A stretch of DNA of 64,000 nucleotides from NCBI GenBank assembly GCA_035610365.1, contig CM069436.1, forward strand, positions 57,737,505-57,801,504, given 5' to 3'. The position numbers and the translations under genes are program-made. The stretch comes from Aquatica leii (Eukaryota > Arthropoda > Insecta > Coleoptera > Lampyridae). Shown in pieces: positions 36,061 to 47,190 of this stretch. Each line of letters begins with the position of its first letter. Positions within the stretch are counted from its first letter, which is position 1. A model generated the notes under the pieces. The model saw only the letters and a program-made list of their open reading frames with translations. It was not told where the DNA came from and did not search any database.

Positions 36061-38624
36061 CTTCACGTATGATATCAGCAACTGCCTTTACAACACACAA
36101 CACTTTCTTGCTGAGGATCTAATTTGTTCGTCTTTTTGTACCAGGAGTTTGTAAAAATCGCGTAATCACTATTTTTCAAACAAACAAATGATGTGTGGTC
36201 AAATTGGTCAAACATAGAAAAAGTGCAAAACAAAAAATTTTTACGCTTTTAGCGGTAAGTAGGAAATTTGCTAAAATTAGAAATTGGATATGGCATCTTG
36301 GTACTATCACATGCAATGTAAAAAAAAAGTAACCTACAATCCCATTTCATGCAAGGTACCCCGCTTTTGATGACAAGGTTACTGTACTAAATTTATATAA
36401 CAAAGTTGCATTTTTGTACGGTATAGTGTTATTTAAGAGTGGTGTCGGTTTACTTACATAGTAAGTAAATAAAAATAGTTTGAAAAAGAAAAATGAGAGA
36501 AAGCTAAACAAGAATCGCGACAAGAACACTTGAACGTCATCTTTAAGTGGGAATCAGAAACTACAAAGAATTGAAGAAATGTTTTAGTGGCGTGACGAAT
36601 TTTGTGTTTTTAATATGCAGATCGTACTAACAAAAAGATTTATAACAAAATTTAAAAAAAACTTATAAGATACTCTTCAAATTTATAACAAAACCGATAA
36701 ATGAAAAATTTTTAGAAACGATAGTGTTTTTTCTCCATAAACAACACGAACTTTATTTATAATTTTGATACACTAAGGTCCGGTTGTACAAAACTTAAAA
36801 CGACAGGTAATTATTTGGTTTGTAATTTTGTTTCAGTTGCACAAAGTAAATCAAAACCGTTGTCAGCTGATTACAAATCAACTTGTTGACACAATTTGGT
36901 AACAGTGTGTTCTCTTTTCTTTATTCAAAACAACATAAACTAGGTTAAAATAACGACTTCAAAGCTTTTGTCAGTATCAATTAATCGATTTATTTGGAAA
37001 ATAACTAAATAATACAATAATAAAGCATTTTAGAAATTATACACTACAAGAAACAATAATTTTACATTTGTTTAAGTATATATTTTTATGTAAATATTAT
37101 TTTCTATTAAAATAATTTACTAAATTATACTTACAATTTCAAACGTTTGTTGAAAATTGAGGTTATTGTATCGATAATTCTGATAACTTATTGTAAAGTT
37201 TTTACTGGGTCTGAGACGAATTAAGACTTTTAAAAAGTAATAAATAATGGTATATGTACTTGAAAATATTTTTAATGAGCGTATAATGTACAGCTTGACA
37301 AATACACGAAAACATTTGCGATTTAGCACAAGGTGCGCAAACCCTAGAGTGGGAACGCATTTAGAGTACTAAGGGCAGAAAATACGCGTGACTTTAAACT
37401 ACATTTGCCAGTTTATTAAACTTGGTATTAGTTTAATAACCTTCTTTTTCACTTTTTTTTAAGATTTTGTTAAACTAATGATTAATCAAATAAATAATAA
37501 GTTGAAAATCAAATAATTTATTAAACAAAACAAAAAATATTATAAAATTACAGTGGGGGTACACAGTCTAGTGCGCATTGGTATGCGGTTCTTTCGTCGA
37601 TCTTCTGAGATATTTTTCTACATCTGTCGAGCTGTGTGACAATTGCCTAATGGTTTGTATCGTAAATTCAATTCAGATAACAATAGCCATTCCATGCAAG
37701 CTATGCAAATCAATACGATAACTATTTAGACAAACAATAAATTTAATATGTTTTGTTATTGCTATTAATAGTACCTAACAATTATTTTTATGTGGGCTGA
37801 ATATATTGCAAAATGTTGATTTACTTTGTGCAAACCCGTTCTATATCTACGCTAAAATAAAAATTAACGAAAGTTACCGAAAATGTTAACAATGAATTTC
37901 TAAAACATAATGAGACGAACGCTGCTACAGAAAACAAACCACATAAAAATAGTGTTGATTGAATTAACGGATTAGTAAAATACGGCTTTTGGTACGTGAA
38001 TCATCTCATGGCAGCTACGATTGTGCTTTATTAAATTGGCGATTTTATTTACAACAAAATTGAACTGGTCTATTTAAAACGTTTCTATATTAAGTGATAC
38101 AGATCTAAAGTACAATGCATAACAAAATATTTTAATCAAATTTTGTTATCAGTTTGATTACTCCTGAAAAAATAAAAAGAAACGGCCGATCTACAAAAAC
38201 GTAACATCTTGTGATAGAAAATGTATTAAAAGTTTATTAGGTTAAGATACAAAATAGTAAAAATAATACAGAAAAAAGTTTCATGCGTATATTGAACATC
38301 TGAAAATTGTTTAATATGTCCTTCGTAGGCCGCAGTGTGATATTATTATAAAAACTTTATTGCTTTTTTGTATCCCGATATTGCTCTTATAGAAAAAAAA
38401 AATGACAACATTTATAACTTTTTATAAAATTTTAAATAATACAAAATTATACAAATATAAACGAACTGCTTGACATTTAAAATTTTTAAAATTATTGATG
38501 TGTTATATTATCTGTAAGATTGTATCGAAATTGTTAGTTTCGTGCGGTCACATTGTGGTATAATTAATTTGAAATTAACTTTTACAACAACTATACCAAA
38601 CTAACGTCAATCTTAATTACAACC
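36061..38624. other. AT-rich intergenic DNA, no gene seen
   Basis: Short frames show no domains. Nothing repeated was recognised. This stretch lies downstream of the RNase T2 gene. Confidence 0.4.
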
Positions 38625-38630
38625 TTTATT
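38625..38630 (-). terminator. Polyadenylation signal of the RNase T2 gene
   Basis: AATAAA on the minus strand begins 15 bases after the TAG stop of the RNase T2 reading frame. It is placed correctly, although AATAAA is common by chance in such AT-rich DNA. Confidence 0.5.
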
Positions 38631-38645
38631 TACGCACATTAGACT

Positions 38646-39449
38646 CTAATCAAGAGTTGAAGTTTTTGTGATACGAAGAGTTAAAGCCTGATTAGGGTAA
38701 AAAACATTTTCTGTCAAACTACAGTCTGTTAAGATACCACCATTTCTAAATTTTTTTTTAACAGGATCACAATCGATTACATTAAACTGCTTATCAAAAC
38801 AAATTTGTATTTCACTAATTAAAAATCGGTTTGAATCCTTATCAACTACGCATCGCACCACTGGATTATGATTCAGAACAGTTTTTATCGAATTAAAAAT
38901 ATTTTCTACGTTATAGCCATCGAAACCTGGAGTTATGAAGTAATTTGATAATATGTTTGTAATGTTGTAATTTCTAATTAATTCTAATCCATGTGTGAAG
39001 TATTGCAATTGATTGTTTAACTGCGGTAGAGTAACTGCACATGTACCATGCTTGTTCCATTCGTGTTCCCATAAGTAACTAACTGGTTTGTTTTTGTGTA
39101 TGTTAGTCCAAAGTTGTTCTAGCTTAGATTGAACACGTGCTATTTTCGATTCGTCAAACTTTAAATTATCGTTACAAAACGATGGGCCTATCGTACCATA
39201 TTTTGTGGGCCAAAGACCGTGTATAGTCCATGTGTCTTTGGCATCAGGTAATCTACAAATATTGTTGAAATTTTTTTTGATCCATTGGGAACAAACTGTA
39301 AAAGGCCAATGTTGTGTAAAAACAAATATGTCCCAATCGTCTTTGCATTGAACACTGAAATCTAATCATTAATTTAAAAATAAATATTAGTGCTCATACC
39401 TCAATAAACCAATTAAAAATAAATAGAAAAATAGACTACTATTAAACAT
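38646..39449 (-). CDS. Secreted ribonuclease T2
   Basis: Exon 1 (39449-39400) encodes MFNSSLFFYLFLIGLL, a hydrophobic signal peptide. A 45-nt intron (39399-39355; GTATGAG donor, TTTCAG acceptor) splits a Ser codon. Exon 2 (39354-38646) gives the mature enzyme, and the total is 252 residues, normal for the family. RNase T2 cuts single-stranded RNA through 2',3'-cyclic phosphates in secreted or lysosomal compartments. The first conserved active-site block is TWTIHGLWPTKYG (catalytic His about 62) and the second is LWEHEWNKHGTCA (His 114, Glu 115, His 119). The opening FTQHWPFTVC and many Cys residues fit the disulfide pattern. The C-terminal part has the IQICFDKQFNVIDC segment. No stop or frameshift interrupts it. 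There is no related gene next to it, and the flanks are transposon debris. This is the only clearly intact host-type gene in the window. Confidence 0.92.
39355..39399 (-). other. Intron of the RNase T2 gene
   Basis: This 45-nt intron runs from GTATGAG to ATTTCAG. It separates the signal-peptide exon from the catalytic exon, and its removal leaves one continuous frame. Confidence 0.85.
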
Positions 39450-40879
39450 AGTTAAATTTAGTATTTGGATTAATTTCTCCCAAAAAAATTAAAACTAAAA
39501 TGTGTACAAAAAATTTTGAAAAACCAAACATCAAAATCAGATTTTAGTAATTAATCAAAAATGACAGTTTGACATATTTAAAATGAAAATTAAGTGAGTT
39601 ATGCCTACTTAAAATACGTCAAAATATCGATTTTTTAAAAATTGCATTTAATAAATGTATATCATCTTAAGAATATTTCCTCAAAATTATACAAAAGTTT
39701 ATCGGGCCTATAGACCCCACGTTGTTCAAGGGCCCTGCGACAAGATATAAAAATATATTAAGTTTGATATTAAAAGAGAATACATAGACGTAAACTATCT
39801 AGTGTGAAAGTTTAGTTTATAAAAATTTAATGTGAGTTTAATAATATAACAATATATTTTTTATCAATGTTTGCTTGTTTAATACAATAAGTTTATTAAG
39901 ATTTTATTGTTTAAAACGTATTAAGTTATAATTTGCAAAGTGCAAAGGGGTTCCCAAGACAGTCTAAGGGCATCTACATAGCTTAATCTGGCACCGGTTT
40001 AGAAAGATAACCTTGTGTCGCTCGAGATTCAATCATTGTTTGACATTTGTAAGACCCCGAACTTTTTTTACGTTTATTTTGTTTCCTCTACATTTACTAA
40101 CGTTTTTGTCAAGTTTTTAAATTAAAATTAAATGTTTTCGTTTCTTTTACAGTTTATAAAGTATAAAACATGCAACGGCAAAGTTAAATTTACACCAACA
40201 GATACAGAAAGACTAGCTTTTAAAATCACATTGTTTTCTAGAAAAATTGCAAGTCGTCGTGATTAGGAAAACATTAAATATTCCAAAAATGTTCACGTCA
40301 AACAGATAAATTACATTGAAGACAGCGATTTTAAAACTTTTAATGCAATTTTTGCAAAAAAATATGTGTTATAAAAAAAAATGTAGGATACGTGCAAAAA
40401 TGAATGAGCACTCGGTTTCGCAAAAGTTATAACCAACTCATTTGGAGAATCAACACAAAGAGTCTTTTTGGTGGTGCACTTCCTGTTAAAGTTTCACACA
40501 TCAGTTAGTACTTTTAAGAACGGTAACATAACTATTCTGAAAATTTTTGAAGCATTAGGCGGTACCCTGTTGCCAAAATGTCTACAATCACATTTACAAA
40601 AGACGGCTAGAATTTAATTACAATTGTCACTAAAACAATGGATGGCCCATAGACAACACCAACTCGACGTTCTGAATATGCAGAAGACACTTTGTATGTG
40701 CCTAAACTAAAAAAACCTTGAAACCGATAGACTTAAAACTTTTAACACAGTTTAATGTCGAAAACTGTATTTAAAAAAAAATATTTATTGAACATAAATT
40801 ATTTCAAAAATCTATTACTAAAGAATAGTACAAATCTTACTTTATACAATTTATAGATACTGTTAAAATATTATTCAAC
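39450..40879. other. Upstream flank of the RNase T2 gene; no clear promoter
   Basis: No convincing TATA box could be separated from the background of A/T runs. Around 40420-40720 there is slightly more codon-like DNA, but no family was recognised. Confidence 0.4.
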
Positions 40880-41350
40880 ATTTTTACATATTCACTGTTT
40901 TGTGCAATCCAAACAAGTGAGTGTTTTTTCTACAGTTTCGACACATTATCGACAAACGCATTTGTTACATATTACACACAATTTCATTGTTTTGTTCCTT
41001 TTACATTATTAAATTTGACACGTGTCGATTTTGTGAACTTGATTGGACTGTTTGTATTGTCATAGTATCTCAAAATTTTGTTTTTTATGTATTTTTTTCC
41101 AAATAAAGTCCCTCCTTACTATATTCTTACCCGTTATAGTTTTATAAATGATCCAACTGTTGATTACAGCAACGTCCAGTATGTTATAAAAAACGTGGAC
41201 GGGTCATCTACGTGAATTTGCTTCACAGCAGTATTTTTTTGCTACCATTAGGTCCACTATACATTTCGTTTCATTGTAACATAATACTGTTTCTGGTTTT
41301 CTCTTTGTTCCATTATTTATCTATTACTACTTTATAGCAATTCATACTCA
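40880..41350 (-). pseudogene. piggyBac-like transposase, C-terminal relic
   Basis: On the minus strand the frame reads KPETVLCYNETK, then VHVFYNILDVAVINSWIIYK. This is the conserved piggyBac block (NxTKxxVDxxD ... WPxxxFYNxLDxxxxNAxxxY). After frameshifts, a Cys-rich tail appears at about 40985-40905 as CVICNKCVCR, then a stop, then CVETVEKTLTCLDC, matching the zinc-binding end of piggyBac proteins. Two of the expected VD/D residues of the block are lost, and stops are present. The N-terminal two thirds are missing; the GIY-YIG relic starting at 41408 sits where they should be. Confidence 0.8.
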
Positions 41351-41407
41351 AAGTAGAGTATTATATAAACAATTAAATTATTTATAAAGTCTATAAATAC
41401 CGAGCTA

Positions 41408-41983
41408 AGTCACCTAACAAACGCCTTAATAAAAAACGGTTTCAGAAAAGCAGAAATCAAGAAGGAGAAACCCGTGGCAACTTCCTTCCTTTCTTACATA
41501 AAAGACTGCACGCATAAAATAGCCAGGATACTTAGAGAAAAAAATATCAAAGTGATCTTCACTGCAACAAATAAAATATCCACCAATTTCTGAAAATCAA
41601 AATAAACAAAAGCACTACTCGAGGAACCAGGGGTCTACCACATCCCGTGTTCGTGTGGGCTGTCTTACATAGGACAAACGGGACGCAATATAGCTACCAG
41701 ATTAAAAGAACATAAGGCGGATACAAAGAAACATAACACAAGATCTGCTGTTGCGAAACACTTTTTAGACACCGGTGACACAATAAAATTTGAAGAGGCA
41801 ACAATGTTGGCTCATTCCCAAAACTTCTGGCCTAGACTATACAAGGAAGCTATTGAAATCCAGAAGTACGACAATTTTAATAGGGATAATAGAATCGATC
41901 TAGCGCCAATATGGAAAAACATGTTCCGAAAAACTAATGAAGCGGAACCGTCAAGAACCATTGACCCGAACGGCATAATATAA
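41408..41983 (+). pseudogene. GIY-YIG endonuclease part of a second Penelope-like family
   Basis: The frame begins SHLTNALIKNGF and continues with TSFLSYIKDCTHKIARILRE and NIKVIFTATNKI. Two in-frame stops (TGA, TAA near 41593-41605) follow. Then a clean nuclease domain reads GVYHIPCSCGLSYIGQTGRN, TRLKEHKAD, SAVAKHFLDTGDTIKFEEAT and PRLYKEAIEIQKY, ending ...DPNGII and a TAA at 41981. The GVY/YIG tyrosines and the CxC pair are present. It differs strongly from the 12.2-15.7 kb element, so it is another family. The RT is absent, which makes this a 5'-truncated copy. Confidence 0.85.
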
Positions 41984-42025
41984 AGGCTTGTCAGGATCCT
42001 ATATCTTCAGTTTCAGTTTTTTCTG

Positions 42026-42053
42026 AACTAGCCAGCGACATGACTGTCGAAAC
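42026..42053 (+). ncRNA. Decayed hammerhead-like core after the GIY-YIG relic
   Basis: GACA/TGTC can pair around TGAC and is followed directly by GAAAC, as in the other cores. The expected CTGATGA box is replaced by CTAGCCAGC. It lies about 45 nt after the endonuclease stop. It is probably a mutated terminal motif without activity. Confidence 0.3.
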
Positions 42054-42239
42054 GTCAAACATTGTAAATTTTTCAAAGTTTGTAGGTTTTTTAAGTTTTA
42101 TAAATATTGTGAAAAGTGTAAATATGGAACGCGGTTTAAAACCCGAAAATAATTATTTGTTAAACAATCATGACCGCGAAAGCCTCAAAAATACAAGTTT
42201 TTCACATATGTTTTAATTTTTAATTTATTTTATAAACAT

Positions 42240-42267
42240 GTTTCGAAATTTTTAATCTCAACATCAG
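42240..42267 (-). ncRNA. Hammerhead-like core beside the minus-strand GIY-YIG relic
   Basis: The minus strand reads CTGATGTT, then GAGATT/AATTTC pairing (one G-U) around AAA, then GAAAC. This has the same spacing as the 15619 and 60235 motifs, but A9 of the core is replaced by T. It lies about 125 nt downstream of the GIY-YIG stop on the same strand. Confidence 0.35.
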
Positions 42268-42391
42268 TATTACTACAAAATAGTTATAAATTATTAAAGA
42301 TATAGCTAATACATTAAACTATTAAAAGAGCAAGACAAGTGTCAAACTTAACAAATCCAAACTATCAATAAAAACACAGCAAGAAAAGAGG

Positions 42392-42829
42392 CTAAATAAA
42401 AAATAAAAAAGGGTGAAATTTGAATTTAGGATTAAGAAGAGAATCAAGAAGTTCATTAAGGCAGGTAGAAGAATTATCATTAGACAGACAATCAATTTCT
42501 AAAATTTTAAGATTGTTAAGATGACCTTTATTGCAAGAATGAAAAAAATTAATGTTAACAGAAAAAGAATGACTAGCAGATAAAATGTGATTTGGAAAAG
42601 CAGAACAGGTATTAGAGATGCCGGTATTTAAATTTTTATTAATAAAATAAATGTGTTTTTTTAATCTAATTTTGAACTTTTTACTAGTTTGACCGACATA
42701 AAAAGGATTACAATAAAAACAAGAAATTTTGTAAACACCAGGTATTGAATGAAAAGTGTAGCAGTTTCTGCAATTGGATACGAATCTTTCCCACACTTCT
42801 AATACCAAACAAAATTTGTCATTCTTCAA
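42392..42829 (-). pseudogene. GIY-YIG endonuclease fragment of a third retroelement family
   Basis: The 145-codon open frame carries GVYKISCFYCNPFYVGQTSK and IRLKKHIYFINK, the GIY-YIG nuclease signature with its Cys pairs and basic helix. It continues into a region with SFSVNINFFHSCNKGHLNNL and LEIDCL, like the end of Penelope-type endonucleases. No RT sequence is found upstream on this strand (42830-43000), so the copy is 5'-truncated although the remaining frame is intact. It lies tail to tail with the 41408-41983 relic. Confidence 0.8.
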
Positions 42830-43089
42830 ACACCCACTTCTAGTGGATTAAATTTTAAAACTTTATAACGTCACGGAACCCTTTGTGCGACATTTTTTTA
42901 CTAAGAAAGCAAGACTTCTGAACCACGACCACCATAAGCCGTACGACTAAGTAAAACGGAACACTTTGTTTTGCAAAAGAATTTGGCCAAGAAGTATTAT
43001 GAATTATATTCCGTTGTTATGCACGTTCAACATTAAGCTTATTAAATTCTATAACTGTTTCCTATTTCTAGAGACACACAGTTTCTAAC

Positions 43090-43310
43090 AGTTTTTTGTT
43101 TTCTGCCTCTTACAGTCTTCGTGGAAATGGACAGTTAACGACTATGATTGGTTTTAACAGTATCGGGTGTAGAAGAGTCGTTATATTAACCAATTACAAA
43201 TCTTTCATCATTTTTACTGACAATATATATCTTATCAGATTTTTTCACTTTAAATGGATGTTTACCAGCATTACTGTTAGCTTCTGATAATTTTTCAAGT
43301 TCTGGGGGCA
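43090..43310 (-). pseudogene. Possible decayed coding segment, family unknown
   Basis: On the minus strand a frame runs PPELEKLSEANSNAGKHPFK and then VKKSDKIYIVSKNDERFVIG. After a TAA it goes on with YNDSSTPDTVKTNHSR and, past another stop, TKTVRGRKQKTVRN. The composition looks coding (charged, varied), unlike the background, but I recognise no domain. It may be a transposon protein fragment. Confidence 0.35.
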
Positions 43311-43576
43311 AGTTCACATAAATTCTATATTTTAATAGATATTATTTGCGCTGCATTTATACATGCAAAGCTTGCAAACAAATACGTCTCTTTCTGCAAG
43401 CGAGATACACGAACTTGTCCGGAGCTGACCCATGTAGTCACTACTTATAAAGTAGCTGATTCAAAAGTGTTTCATGGCAGAGCCATCTCATAGTATAAAT
43501 TTACTATGTGATTAAAATTAACTGTAGATAGCTATAAACGATGGTAAATACGTTGAGTTAGTTTAACACGCGCGAA

Positions 43577-43781
43577 ATTCAAAATAAGCTTTGAAAAATT
43601 CGTCGGGATAAAACCACAACGTAAAAGGACATTGAGGTTGAGCAATGTCAATGCAATTGTATAAACGCCACCAGAGTGAACTACTAGACAGCTGTTTCGC
43701 CCCTTAATTATAAAGCTATAATGGGCGTCAATGCAATTATGAGAACAACATTAGACGAATTTTTCAAAGCTTATTTTGAAT
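43577..43781. repeat. Inverted repeat with perfect 28-bp arms
   Basis: 43577-43604 and 43754-43781 are exact reverse complements (ATTCAAAATAAGCTTTG...). Between them lies about 150 bases, with GTCAATGCAATT occurring twice. The size and shape fit a miniature inverted-repeat transposable element or a hairpin. No target duplication was found. Confidence 0.6.
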
Positions 43782-45850
43782 CTTATGAGACATGAGACAA
43801 AATTAAGTTATACGAACGGTATAAGAAAAAAATAGTTGTAAAAATTACAGAAGTTATAATCTACTATATCGTGGGCATCATAGTAGTAACAAGAAAATGG
43901 TAATAAAACTTGACATACTTAAATCTGGTGTTGAACATTAAGAAAACGTTTTTCCAAAGGCTCACCTGTAATTAAACTAACCAACAATCGTGTGAATACA
44001 GCGACTTACGAAAAATTTAATTTTATAGATAAAAATAAACTTAAAAACTATAGAAAAAAATATATAAATTTCATCGCATTCTGGTATAGTGTGTAATTAT
44101 ATTTCTTGAAGGATGTGTCAAAAATAAATGCTCTTAGTAATGGAATCAAACACCAAGGTCCTGTAATAACCAACTTGCCTACATCGTAAAGGAACTGATT
44201 ATTTGATCGATGCTTGGTCGTTGAATATTTCCAAAGTAGATACAGTAGGTGCTCAAGCATTTGTAACCCACTAAAAGGGTACTTGAAGGTTTTAATCCTT
44301 AAGTATAACCGATAATGGGGCACATTAGCAGTGGCACGTGGTGCTACAAAATCAACATAAAAATTACACTTAATTCCAAAAAGAATAGAAAAAGCTTACC
44401 GGGCGTTAAATAAAATACTTAGTTAAAAATGTTTCCAAACATAAATTTTTATTAGATGACTTCGACAATAGAATGACTAACTTCAAGTATACCAAGATAT
44501 ACAGGGTAGCGCAATTTCAATTTTGAGCATGTTACACTGTATTTTTTGCGATGCAAATTTCATTTTAAATAGAAGTTTGTATATATTCTTTAAGAAGTTA
44601 TAGTTTAGTTCGCAAGTTCAAACAGGTGTTAATTATTGCAATAGTTCTTAGAAATATGTGCGACAGCTCATTGGATTTGGAATAGCAAAATAATATGCAT
44701 ACGTACCTTTATTGACAAGATGCATATTTCATTTATACCAGCTTCTATCACAATCAATGAATCAATGACATAGCTCAAAAAACATTTATATATAGTTTTA
44801 CTCTTAAACTCGACGAACAATTTTTTGCAATGTACATTTATTACTTTCTAAGTTATTGTAATGTTTTTCTTAATTCTCATTGAAGTTTATAAAATGTTTA
44901 AGGTTGACAATACATCTCTGTATTAGTCACACAAATTCTCTCTTCAGTTTCAGACGTTCTCTGGCTGCACATCTTGCACGCTATTGACTCAATTTGTTCC
45001 CTCACTTATTGGTTCGGTTCGGTATATTGGATTTGACCTGTTGTAAGTTAATGTTTGTTTTACCATTGATCAATTTTTGCTAATGTTGAATAGTTTAAAA
45101 TTTCGTTCAAATACAAAAGCACATAATGTACAGAAGTTAGTACATAAAATGTGGCATAGCTATAAGTTACAAGCAAAAGTCCAACAAAGAACTTGATGTT
45201 ATTGTGTCTAAGAGAATTGAAGAACCGCAATTAAAGACTAAGAATAAATTCAGTATATTAAGCTTTTTTTACAAGGATAAGTTTAGCCTTTTATTTTTAA
45301 TTAACTTAACTTGTAACTTGACTTTTAATACATTATCATTTTTCACATGATAATGTTTCAAAAAGTTCAATAAAAATTAACATTCATGTAATAATGTCGA
45401 ATTATTGGGCACCTCGTTCAACACAATAAATAAAAAAGTGCAATTTGCTAATTAAGGGGTTTCCAAACTTTTTTAGTTGCAACGCCTTTACAGGTTTATA
45501 ATCTTATTACGGCGCCTTACAGATAACTTCTATAAAAAAACGTTTGCAGTCTCCTCATATTCTTCTTTAAAAAAAAGATAAAGGGAAGCAGTTTTTTGGT
45601 CTTTCGACGCTGGTGACTGAGTTTCGCGTGACTTTAGGGCAACCGCAACGCGTTTTGGAACTTCCTGCTTTATTCAGAAGCAGATGATAAACCACAAACG
45701 GAATGTATTTGCAATGTAAAAATTCTCGATGAACTAACACAAAAATTACATAAAATAAGATTTGACAGTCAAATCAAGACATATCTTTGTTTGCTTACAA
45801 AAAAATTTAATTTTACAGTGGGACGTAGAAATGTGCTGTTTGTCTCTATT
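43782..45850. other. Intergenic DNA with possible element ends
   Basis: A frame at 44048-44323 (minus) has no recognisable domain. ATATACAGGGTAGCGCAA at about 44494 resembles the outer ends of mariner-type elements. GGGGTTTCCAAACTTTTTTAG at 45458, followed by a decayed inverted CGCC pair, resembles a hAT-type terminus. Neither is proved. Confidence 0.35.
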
Positions 45851-46104
45851 AAGCTTACTCGCGCACAGATTGATCACCACAAAAACCACTTAAATAGCAG
45901 TTTCGCCAAAACATAGATCCATTATTTGGAGAACATACTTGGACCAAAACAAGTAGTTTTCATATCCCAAGATTATAAAGCTTACTCGCGCACAGATTGA
46001 TCACCACAAAAACCACTTAAATAGCAGTTTCGCCGAAACATAGATCCATTATTTGGAGAACATACTTGGACCAAATCAAGTAGTTTTCATATCCCAAGAT
46101 GATA
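45851..46104 (+). repeat. Two 127-bp tandem units inside a decayed gene
   Basis: AAGCTTACTCGCGCACAG at 45851 recurs at 45978, and the units match almost base for base until AAGCTT appears again at 46105. The duplicated piece encodes the ENILGP.QVVFISQD segment that opens the following reading frame. The copies differ at only about four positions, so the duplication is much younger than the decay of the gene. Confidence 0.9.
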
Positions 46105-47190
46105 AAGCTTGGGTTTTTATTACCTACTACGTAACCGCGGCAAATAAGCAAACACCTTTTCTAAAGCATATGGAATATAGAGTCAAACTGCTTGAACACG
46201 ATTGGGTAATCGCTGAGCAGCATAAATTGATACCATCAGTTTATGCTGGTATCAAAATAACTGCCAGTATTCAAAGACGACAGCAAGCTGTTGGATATTG
46301 TGGATCAACATACATCGCTATTTGAAGTGGAAATCATAATTCATCGACCGCTAATACTAATGCTCAATATTTCGTTACCCTTCTTGGCCTTGAAAAGTTT
46401 CAAACAGTAGCTAAAACCATTCATGGATTTGTAAAACCAGTAGTGATTATGACCGTTGATTGAAAGCCAGACGAAAATACGCGCTATCAAAACGTAATAG
46501 GGTTTGAACACTTTAGAAGACATGATCTCGATGCATTGTTTGTAGCTACAAATGCTTCTGGTAGAAGTACGTATAACCGATTAGAACGCATAATGGATCT
46601 TTTTAATCGACCGTGGCATTAAAATTAATAAACAATTAGAAAGATTCAATTTCGAGTTTGCCGGAAATGTATTAGCAGATGTATGAAGTTCAATGGGAAT
46701 TGATGATTACCATGTTTTTGCAAAATATGTTGGGTCGGGCAAACCAAATTATTCTGATTTTCTAGATATTAAATGGTATTCAGCGTGAAACCCAATACTT
46801 ACTACAAATTGTAAAATGTAGAAATGCTGTCGTCCAATAAGTGGCTTATTTAGATTACTAACGAACAGATTTTCCCATCACCAGTAAAAGTAAAACAAAC
46901 AATCGATGACTTGGTTTTGGATGATGGAGGGCAAATTTTCAATCTTTTAGTCAATTTCACTCAAAGATTTTCTGCAAATACCCTACGATTATTTTTGCCT
47001 AACAGTAAAATTGAAATTAAGTCGAACATACAAAATATGGGGTCTTTATCATGCTTCTATAAAGTATTTAAATTGTCACATTGAAAAGATCCATAAAACA
47101 GTAAACACGTACGCCGAAACGATGGTCAGGCCTATAAGATTGGCTGCTCGTCGTGCTAACAAAAACTTTGCTGACTTTTTCTGACAACGG
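46053..47190 (+). pseudogene. Decayed gene of a second repeat-associated insect protein family
   Basis: The first frame (46053-46325) reads LGPNQVVFISQDDKAW, TAANKQTPFLKHMEYRVK, HKLIPSVYAGI and QAVGYCGSTYIAI. After a stop it continues with SGNHNSSTANTNAQYF, KPVVIMTVD, a stop, KPDENTRYQNVI and LDALFVATNASGRS. Further on, VWSSMGIDDYHVFAKYV, FPSPVKVKQTIDDLVLDDGG and VRPIRLAARRAN appear in shifted frames. The D-rich VTVDxxPDENxRY and AGRSAxN pattern suggests an RNase-H-like transposase core, but I can only say the family recurs in insect genomes from memory. Several stops and frameshifts make it dead. Confidence 0.55.

Noticed and set aside
38100-38640. Possible extra exon downstream of RNase T2
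   Set aside because: The RNase T2 frame ends with a normal stop and a polyadenylation word 15 bases later; no further similarity was seen.
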